DNA from: Nematostella vectensis
Taxonomy: Eukaryota > Cnidaria > Anthozoa > Actiniaria > Edwardsiidae
Length of the DNA: 64,000 nucleotides
Direction: 5' to 3'
NCBI RefSeq assembly: GCF_932526225.1
Contig: NC_064043.1
Coordinates: 3,245,501 to 3,309,500 of the forward strand
The notes beneath the pieces are model-generated. The model did no database searches, was not told the DNA's origin, and worked only from the letters and a program-made list of their open reading frames with translations. Positions 56,601-64,000 of this stretch are shown piece by piece; position 1 is the stretch's first letter, and the number at the start of each line of letters is the position of its first letter. The position numbers and the translations under genes were made by a program.

Positions 56601-59600
56601 CATGACTGACATCCACTAAAATACAGTTGTGACCTGTAAAGGAAAGGCACAGGGTGCATGTGTGACTGAAAACGAGTAATCACTGTAAGCATCACCAAAG
56701 AGTAACTAAATTAGATAGCAGACCTGTCAACTCTCCCGGATAACCTGGGATCCCCCAGATTTTGAAGCAAATCTCCAAGTCTCCAGGTTAAACGCTAAAT
56801 CTCCAGGTTAAGTAATATTCTCGAACACTCTGAGCTGTAATTGCCTGGCTTTTTTCCAAAAGCCAGTCAGTGTGACAAGCCATGTGTAATAGATTTCTGT
56901 GCAATTCAAAGAGAGTTTTTAGGGGCACTTCCTTCTGGATTTTTGTGCGACAGCATTTCGTAAGACTTCCAACATTTTCCAGTAGCATTGAAACTTTCCT
57001 ACATTTTTTTACACTAATTTAGTCTTTTGCATTAGCTGAAGCATAGATAAATAAATATACAGCATTAAAGTGGATTAAAAAAATTTGTCTGTCTTTTCTC
57101 TTTATTTTGCTGGGCTGGCATATCCACAAAAGGAAATAAGTAGAGGAAAGAATGATGGCCATTAGCGTCCAGGGGGAGGTATTCTTTGAAAATTTTTGTA
57201 AAGGGATGCTCCGCCCAGACTTTGGAATGCTTTTATATAGTGTATTATATTTGAAACGATCAGCAATCTTCTGGCAACATATTTGGTTAAAAAAGTAGTC
57301 ACTGAAATCTGCAAAACATTGTTCCATTCAAGGTATATTGACCGTCTTATGGTGAAAATTGTGAATTTTCTATCCTTTTATATAGTGAAATAATCCCAAA
57401 ACTGCAACGAGGTATATTGACCGTTTTATGGTGAAAATTGTGAATTTTCTATCCTTTTATATAGTGAAATAATCCCAAAACTGCAACGAGGTACATTGAC
57501 CGTTTTATGGTGAAAATTGTGAATTTTCTTTCCTTTTATATAGTGAAATAATCCCAAAACTGCAACGAGGTACATTGACCGTTTTATGGTGAAAATTGCG
57601 AATTTTCTACCCTTTTATATAGTGAAATAATCCCAAAACTGCAACGAGGTACATTGACTGTTTTATGGTGAAAATTGTGAATTTTCTTTCCTTTTATATA
57701 GTGAAATAATCCCAAAACTGCAACGAGGTACATTGACCGTTTTATGGTGAAAATTGCGAATTTTCTACCCTTTTATATAGTGAAATAATCCCAAAACTGC
57801 AACGAGGTACATTGACTGTTTTATGGTGAAAATTGCAAATTTTCTACCCTTTTATATAGTGAAATAATCCCAAAACTGCAACGAGGTACATTGACTGTTT
57901 TATGGTGAAAATTGCAAATTTTCTACCCTTTTATATAGTGAAATAATCCCAAAACTGCAACGAGGTACATTGACTGTTTTATGGTGAAAATTGCAAATTT
58001 TCTACCCTTTTATATAGTGAAATAATCCCAAAACTGCAACGAGGTACATTGACTGTTTTATGGTGAAAATTGCAAATTTTCTACCCTTTTATATAGTGAA
58101 ATAATCCCAAAACTGCAACGAGGTACATTGACCGTCTTATGGTGAAAATTGCAAATTTTCTACCCTTTTATATAGTGAAATAATCCCAAAACTGCAACGA
58201 GGTACATTGACCGTCTTATGGTGAAAATTGCAAATTTTCTACCCTTTTATATAGTGAAATAATCCCAAAACTGCAACGAGGTACATTGACTGTTTTATGG
58301 TGAAAATTGCAAATTTTCTACCCTTTTATATAGTGAAATAATCCCAAAACTGCAACGAGGTACATTGACCGTCTTATGGTGAAAATTGCAAATTTTCTAC
58401 CCTTTTATATAGTGAAATAATCCCAAAACTGCAACGAGGTACATTGACCGTCTTATGGTGAAAATTGCAAATTTTCTACCCTTTTATATAGTGAAATAAT
58501 CCCAAAACTGCAACGAGGTACATTGACTGTTTTATGGTGAAAATTGCAAATTTTCTACCCTTTTATATAGTGAAATAATCCCAAAACTGCAACGAGGTAC
58601 ATTGACCGTCTTATGGTGAAAATTGCAAATTTTCTACCCTTTTATATAGTGAAATAATCCCAAAACTGCAACGAGGTACATTGACTGTTTTATGGTGAAA
58701 ATTGCAAATTTTCTACCCTTTTATATAGTGAAATAATCCCAAAACTGCAACGAGGTACATTGACTGTTTTATGGTGAAAATTGCAAATTTTCTACCCTTT
58801 TATATAGTGAAATAATCCCAAAACTGCAACGAGGTACATTGACCGTCTTATGGTGAAAATTGCAAATTTTCTACCCTTTTATATAGTGAAATAATCCCAA
58901 AACTGCAACGAGGTACATTGACCGTCTTATGGTGAAAATTGCAAATTTTCTACCCTTTTATATAGTGAAATAATCCCAAAACTGCAACGAGGTACATTGA
59001 CCGTCTTATGGTGAAAATTGCAAATTTTCTACCCTTTTATATAGTGAAATAATCCCAAAACTGCAACGAGGTACATTGACTGTTTTATGGTGAAAATTGC
59101 AAATTTTCTACCCTTTTATATAGTGAAATAATCCCAAAACTGCAACGAGGTACATTGACTGTTTTATGGTGAAAATTGCAAATTTTCTACCCTTTTATAT
59201 AGTGAAATAATCCCAAAACTGCAACCCAAGCCCACATGGTAGAGGACCCCCCCACCCCTGGTGTCACATGGCTTTGAATAAAATCAATCTAATCAACAAC
59301 AACAGGAAACAAACTGGTATATTTATAAAAATGTGTATACCATAAATAATCTATATTGGGGGAGGGGGGCTTTCAATAGGTAGGAGGCATGGAGTGGAGT
59401 TCTTTACAAACTATGAAAATATAACAAATCCAAGTGCAGTGGAGTTCTAGTCTGTCAGGATCACATTAAATTATAGCCTGCATAGCAAGCTTTCCTTGAC
59501 ATTAAGCAAGTCTCACCCAGTAGAAGCCAAACTACTATGCTGTTTGTTTTTAACCTGGGAGGGAGGGTAAGGGGGGGGGGGCGATAAATAGAGGGGGACG

Positions 59601-60308
59601 CTTATTAGAGAGGGGTATTTATTTAAAACTTGTAAGGTTAGGGGGTTCGTTAATTAGATACGAGCCGTTCATTAGATAGGGGGCATTTATTGGATCATTT
59701 ACTACAGTAATATGGTAAAGTAAAGCTGTTTGTATTGTTATTAAAGTTGTAGCGAAATAGATTAGCATAGCCCTAATAAAAACAATGTATAAGCCCGTAT
59801 GTCTCTTTTTAGGACTGAAGTCATGTATATACCACAGAAACCACAACCAATCACTTATATGTCCCCTGACCCCAACTCCCCGTACCCCCTCGTAGGAATC
59901 TCCAGGTTTAAGAAATTTTGGGGTTCACAGGTAATTTATGAGATAGGTCATATGTACTTAAGTTAACAAAAGAGCCTTATCAAAAAAGTAAATTCCCCAG
60001 AAGTTACATGCACTCTGAGTTAAGATGTACAGCAACGAAGCAAAGCAAAGAGTAATATCATCCACCTGGTACAGACATACGACACGTCCTCAGGGCCACA
60101 TGTCTGTTCACTTACTTACATCAGTTGGCGCGAAGGCACAATTTTTACCAAGTTCCTTTGCCACGTTATTCCCATCACTGGAAGGAAGATCAGCGATAAC
60201 TACCCGTGCTCCATTTCGCACAAGTCTTGCCGCTGTGGCCCGCCCTAGACCCGAAGCACCACCAGTAACTAGGCACGTGAATCGCTGCATAGACGGGATA
60301 GACGCCAT
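53679..60308 (-). CDS. HSD17B10: 17-beta-hydroxysteroid dehydrogenase 10 / 3-hydroxyacyl-CoA dehydrogenase type 2
   Basis: Four exons (minus): 60308-60120, 55406-55245, 54623-54386 and 53869-53679, in phase 0, 0, 1, giving 259 residues (human 261). Short-chain dehydrogenase features are all present: [11 protein letters not shown]-binding loop (15-22), NCAG at 89-92, catalytic Ser153, Tyr166 and Lys170 (SVAAF...YSASK), and the conserved IAPG turn. The ending [11 protein letters not shown] matches the HSD17B10 C-terminus. In animals this mitochondrial enzyme oxidises 2-methyl-3-hydroxyacyl-CoA in isoleucine breakdown and is a subunit of mitochondrial RNase P with TRMT10C and PRORP. Intron 1 is 4.7 kb and carries the 79-bp array; intron 2 carries a SINE. 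The closest neighbour upstream is a paralogue with the same introns. Confidence 0.93.
54265..54340. repeat. Dispersed repeat fragment in HSD17B10 intron 3
   Basis: The segment cccttagggttataatagat... gacgatcacacccgtctg... with a following C-rich run resembles about 31740-31815. Probably a fragment of a common element. Confidence 0.4.
54735..54995 (-). mobile_element. tRNA-derived SINE
   Basis: On the minus strand a tRNA-like head has an A box (GTGGCCCAGTGTGTTAGCGC) and a perfect B box (GGTTCGATTCC), with a paired CAGC...GCTG stem between. The tail ends with AAGCGCTATATAAATGCA, the motif common to 3' ends of SINE/L2-type elements, then an A/T-rich end. It lies in HSD17B10 intron 2. It is not a functional tRNA: the acceptor stem does not close. 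Confidence 0.82.
55503..57330. other. HSD17B10 intron 1, left part
   Basis: No gene. Around 56725-56815 lies gacctgtcaactctcccgg and repeated ctccaggttaa segments, which look like the end of a transposable element. A weak inverted counterpart (ggggttcacaggtaat) is at about 59915-59935. Confidence 0.4.
57331..59226. repeat. 79-bp satellite-like array, 24 copies, in HSD17B10 intron 1
   Basis: Unit GGTACATTGACTGTTTTATG + gtgaaaattgcaaattttctacccttttatatagtgaaataatcccaaaactgcaacga. 24 copies x 79 bp fit the span exactly. Two main types differ by gaccgtctt versus gactgtttt; the first six copies, at the left end, are more diverged. Confidence 0.95.
59227..60119. other. HSD17B10 intron 1, right part
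   Basis: Non-coding with G runs near 59348-59372 and 59570-59582. No gene seen. Confidence 0.4.
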
Positions 60309-60931
60309 CTTGTGAGAGGGGAAGGCAGTACCCAGTCTTTTATTTGATGGGTATACACAGGGTACCCATTCTGGATATAAAGCTTTAGTCATCGATCTTC
60401 TCATGCAAATGTTGTTTTTTGTTGAAGGGGTAAAGTTGAATGAATACAAGTAGCCAAAAAATGTTTTGGTCTGATGGCGCCTAGGATTTTTTTGGAGTAG
60501 TATTTTTGGAGAGCCTTTTTACTGGCCCCTTCCCTGATCCATATACTGTTAGAGCTCCCCCTACGCACACACACACCTCACGCTCTACTAAAACTGCTAT
60601 GTTAAATAAACCGGCAGTGGAATTTTAAACCATGTATGCAGCTCTTTAAAAAAATGCGCAATTTAATTTGTAAACACATCATTTAACTTATCATCTTATC
60701 ATGGAATGCTTTATCCTGTGGGACTTTTCCTAGAACACTTTAACTTTAAATAACGTAATTGCCACTAGCGAGCTAATCCGGCAATTGGCGGTCAGCGGAG
60801 GCTGGCGCGTGAGGACGATAACGGACGTCAACATGTACAAAAACAATGATAATACAATGAAAATACTTGCTATGCGCATAACTTTACGTGACATGCAATA
60901 GCAAACAAACGAAAAGCACGATGAAAGCCCA
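60309..60931. other. Upstream region of HSD17B10
   Basis: Likely promoter near 60310-60400. The segments gcgagctaatccg (60769) and cggattagctcac (60937) form a short inverted pair bounding the 3' part of the LINE remnant. Confidence 0.4.
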
Positions 60932-61390
60932 TCATCGGATTAGCTCACTAGGTAAGGCCGCTACAAAGTTGGCTGCAGATGGTAGACAGGGAAAAACTGC
61001 CTGCGGTAGAGCATTCCAGACGGGAATAGTGCGCGAGTAGAAGGATAACTGGAAAGCGTTAATTTTAGCTGGGAGGAGTGAAAATTGGTAGCTATTACAG
61101 GCACTGGTTCTTGTGAAGTAGACGGCAGGCTTAGGTGAAACATCAGGCGGAAAATCAATTTTGACGAGGCCGGAGTTTATCTTATAAAAAAGTGCGAGGT
61201 CGCTAACTATTCTTCGATGTTGGAGTGACTGCCAGCCTAACACATTAATCATTTGGGTAACGCTACTTGTTTCTTGGTAATCCCCTGTGGTAAAGCGTGC
61301 GGCTCTACGCTGGACAGATTCCAACGTGCTAATATCCCTCTTGGTATGTGGCGACCATGCCACCGAACCGTACTAGGCCGGGTGTCCCAC
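60932..61390 (-). pseudogene. LINE reverse transcriptase C-terminal fragment
   Basis: The C-terminal end of a non-LTR RT: WSPHTKRDISTLESVQRRAA, then NVLGWQSLQHRR and a final ...TIPVWNALPQ section. It is 5' truncated at about 61390 and of the same general type as the remnant at 31.9-34.3 kb. It lies between the two dehydrogenase genes. Confidence 0.8.
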
Positions 61391-61688
61391 AAAACAGACC
61401 TTGTATCCATCTACTGCTTTGCCTTCCCATTTTTCTTGAGTATGCTGCATTTGCGTAGTTCTCTGCAATTCTTAAAGAGTAAGGGGTCCAACGTTGTGCA
61501 TTACAAATCATATTTCCTGGCCATTTTACTAGGGAACCCTTTAGGATACCCTTATTAGCTTTGGGTATTATCTTAGGTCTGGCAACATGCACCAAGAGCC
61601 AGGATAAAACATTTTCAAGAATTCTGTACAGTCAAACATGCTGGCTCCAAAGTGTAATTCAGCTTTTAACAGCAGGAGTTGGAATATT
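61391..61688. other. Spacer downstream of the second dehydrogenase gene
   Basis: About 300 bp, presumably holding the 3' UTR of the paralogue; nothing else recognised. Confidence 0.35.
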
Positions 61689-63822
61689 CTAAAAGCGCAA
61701 AGCCCCATCAATTCTTATTATCTCTCCATTTATCATGGGATTCTCAATTACAGCCTGTACCAGCTGGGCAAATTCCTCAGGCTTTCCAGTACGTCTTGGG
61801 AATGGCACACTTTTAGTAATTGCTTCACGTGATTCTTTAGTTCTGCCTGCCATAAACATTGGAGTATTAAAAATACCTGTGTAATGAATTAAAAAAATCA
61901 AAAGGATTATTTATCTCTTGGTTGTATGGAAAAAATAAGCATTTACAATAAATGTAAGGAGGGGGGTGGTAACCTGTCGGCCCTTCCACAAGATCCACCT
62001 CACTATTCGTTAATGTATTACCCACCTGGTGATATGGTGTTGACTCTAATTCCTAATTTGGCCAGATCCCTAGCCATCGGTAACGTCATGGCGTTTATTG
62101 CTCCTTTTGTTGCCGCATATGCCACTTTGCCACTCTGACCCTCAGTTCCATGGATGCTTGAGACATTTACTATGACACCTCGTTCCCCTTCCTGGTCAGG
62201 GGTATTAGTTGCCATTGATTCTGCCACAAGCCGAGCAACGTTGAAAGTACCAACAGCATTAATCTTTAAAATATCAGATGGGTAGGAGTTATGGAGTCAT
62301 GCCTGGAACAGCAGGCCCGTTCCTAGGGGGGTGAAGGGGGTGCAAACGCACCCCCCCAGAACGGCCGAAAGTCGATATTCGGTTTTCAATAGAGTATTAG
62401 ACGTTTTGTCGTCAAATCTTCAAAGCATAAGCTAGATCACTTTGGTATGTCATCAATCAAGTCAGACTTTTTGTAGCCAAATCCGACAATAGTCCCTTGG
62501 AGATAATGCAAAGGCATAAAAAATCCCTTTTTGTCCTTTCAGGGTTGGTCAGATTTTTACCACGAAAACTCTCTCCCTTCTCCCCCTCAACCCCCAAAAA
62601 ATCTGATTTGAACCAAGGCCCTTTGTATGGTAAACAAAAAGCGCCAGGCGATATCATTGTTGAAAAAAAAAAACTGGAAAAACTTCTACCTTCATTGTTT
62701 CCTCAAATAACTCCAGTGGATGTGGGCATCCTGACTCTGAGAGGGTGAGTTCTTTTGTATTCAGTGCTGCAGTATTTATGGAAGCATTAACACATCCATA
62801 TTTCTCTTTTGCTACTTTAATAGCTGCTTTGATCTCAGACTCTGAATCAACCTAAGAGAGAAAAAAATTGCTGCTATATGCTGCATTATTTCACTGTTTA
62901 GGGGTTTTGTGGTGGTACAATCTTCAGTTATCAACCAGTTCAACCCCCCCCCCCCTCCATCCCCCTTCATTAGGGTGATTTAGATCCACGACGTCGGCAA
63001 GAGGACGCCGCTTCTTGCCGGAGTCCCGTCCTGAAGAGGATGTTTAAAAGCATGAAATGCTGTCCTGAACAGGACGTGACGCTGGCAAGAAAACTGTGCA
63101 CGCGCAATCGAGTATGGCGAGGCGGCGTCCTTTTGCGTCATGGATCTTAATCACCCTATTACTGTTGTTGAATCTGGTAGGGGGGAAGCCAGGCTTTATC
63201 CCCCCTGTGGTCGATATGATACTTGACTCTCATCCGCTCCCCTAAGCCAATCCTTTGAAAACACAGAAACAAGCTAGAAATCAAGCCTGTGGGGCAAGTT
63301 TCTCATCACGAAAGGGCAACTGAGAACAATTTATTTCATATTTATATTAAAAATGTAAGTTAATGGGGGGCAACATATTCATAAGAATGGAGAAAGAATG
63401 AGAGAGACCGCGCATTTTTAGTTGTTGAATAAATCGAGCAGCGAGCACATCGAAAAATACAATGAGGGCTGAGCACATCGAAATTTCGGGGGACCATTAG
63501 GGGCCCACGATGGAACAAAAGTAAAACGATCGTTGCGTAGAATATAATAATTACGAAGGAATTGAAAACAAAAGATTTTTTCAGCTCTCTATTGTCCATA
63601 GTAAAGTTGTAAAAAAAAAATGTTTGTTTCGTTCGATTCGCTCACATGTCCTGGAATGAATGTGCAATGGCTGCCGAATTCCTGTGCCGTGTTTTGTCCT
63701 TCGCTGCTTGGTAGGTCCACGATTACAGCCCTAGCGCCAGCTCGAATGAGTCTTATAGCTGTAGCTCGGCCAATTCCAGACGCACCGCCTACTATAAGCG
63801 CTACAACTTTCTCCAATAACAT
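61689..63822 (-). CDS. HSD17B10-like short-chain dehydrogenase, diverged tandem paralogue
   Basis: Four exons (minus): 63822-63646, 62851-62690, 62263-62026 and 61876-61689, phases 0, 0, 1, giving 254 residues. Exons 2 and 3 have exactly the lengths of those in the neighbouring HSD17B10 gene (162 and 238 bp), so one arose from the other by tandem duplication. The NAD loop reads VGGASGIG (Thr to Val). Catalytic Ser149, Tyr162 and Lys166 are kept (NVSSIHG...YAATK). The structural NCAG motif is changed to NTAA (85-88), and the C-terminus IRIDGALRF is shorter. The protein is probably an enzyme, but its cofactor handling and substrate may differ. Intron 1 carries a Tc1/mariner-like MITE. A promoter and 5' UTR lie beyond 63823. 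Confidence 0.88.
62973..63156. mobile_element. MITE with TA target duplication
   Basis: A 184-bp element with inverted ends GGGTGATTTAGATCCACGAC and the partner GGGTGATTAAGATCCATGAC; pairing continues with gaps to GGACGCC. TA flanks both ends, as for Tc1/mariner-type elements. The interior has gaggacg/gtcctg palindromic stretches. It lies in intron 1 of the second dehydrogenase gene. Confidence 0.85.
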
Positions 63823-64000
63823 TCTTAGAAAACAAAACCAGATTAGCGTTTTACTCTTGGCGCTTTGATCTTTGAGCTCTGAGGTGAGGGACTGGAGAAA
63901 CCGGAGTCCAGTCCCCCTCCCTTTCTACTATGTTGAGCAGGTCGGGGGTGGGGAGGGGGGTTATTATCCTTTAGTCACTGTTTTGAGCCAACGGCAACGC
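63823..64000. promoter_or_regulatory. 5' region of the second dehydrogenase gene
   Basis: Upstream of the minus-strand ATG at 63822. It contains a pyrimidine/purine-rich stretch and a G run at about 63945-63960; no defined promoter element seen. Confidence 0.35.

Overview
The window is animal genomic DNA, most likely from a cnidarian such as a sea anemone. This rests on spliced metazoan genes with consensus GT/AG introns (an MITF/TFE bHLH-zipper factor, dynein assembly factor DNAAF6, HSD17B10-type dehydrogenases), PAN/apple and fibrinogen-like secreted proteins, a Polinton and many minisatellites. The species is an inference; the gene identities come from motifs read directly from the translated sequence.

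Layout. 1-7.5 kb: the right part of a Polinton/adintovirus-like element with five intact genes (unknown protein, packaging ATPase, double jelly-roll capsid protein, integrase, protein-primed DNA polymerase B). A 36-bp array follows (7.55-7.84 kb), each full unit carrying an E-box, a TGATTGACAG motif and a GC-rich box. 7.8-11 kb: non-coding DNA with a tandem duplication and a MITE. 11.05-12.1 kb: a basic coiled-coil protein of unknown function. 13.2-17.0 kb: a four-exon gene whose phases join exactly into a death-effector-domain/coiled-coil/NHL protein. Its second intron is filled with about 30 copies of its own 5' splice junction. 18-27 kb: minisatellites, an isolated vWA exon on the minus strand, and a decayed Ty3/Gypsy retrotransposon with 83-bp LTRs inserted in a 45-bp minisatellite. 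28-34.9 kb: MITE, a PAN-domain first exon, a CRE-like cluster, a decayed LINE and a perfect 55-bp palindrome. 35.2-39.0 kb: DNAAF6, six exons, plus strand. 40.7-43.9 kb: a PAN plus fibrinogen-like gene whose last exon is swollen by about 45 copies of a 30-bp repeat. 45.7-52.7 kb: MITF/TFE on the minus strand, nine coding exons plus an upstream alternative first exon. 53.7-63.8 kb: two tandem HSD17B10-like genes on the minus strand with identical intron positions, separated by a LINE fragment and containing a SINE, a 24 x 79-bp array and a MITE.

The host genes do not form a pathway; they are ordinary neighbours in a repeat-rich genome. The most unusual items are the DED-coiled-coil-NHL architecture, the minisatellite grown from a splice donor, and the motif array beside the Polinton polymerase gene. 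All spliced models here were checked only for phase and splice consensus, not with transcripts.
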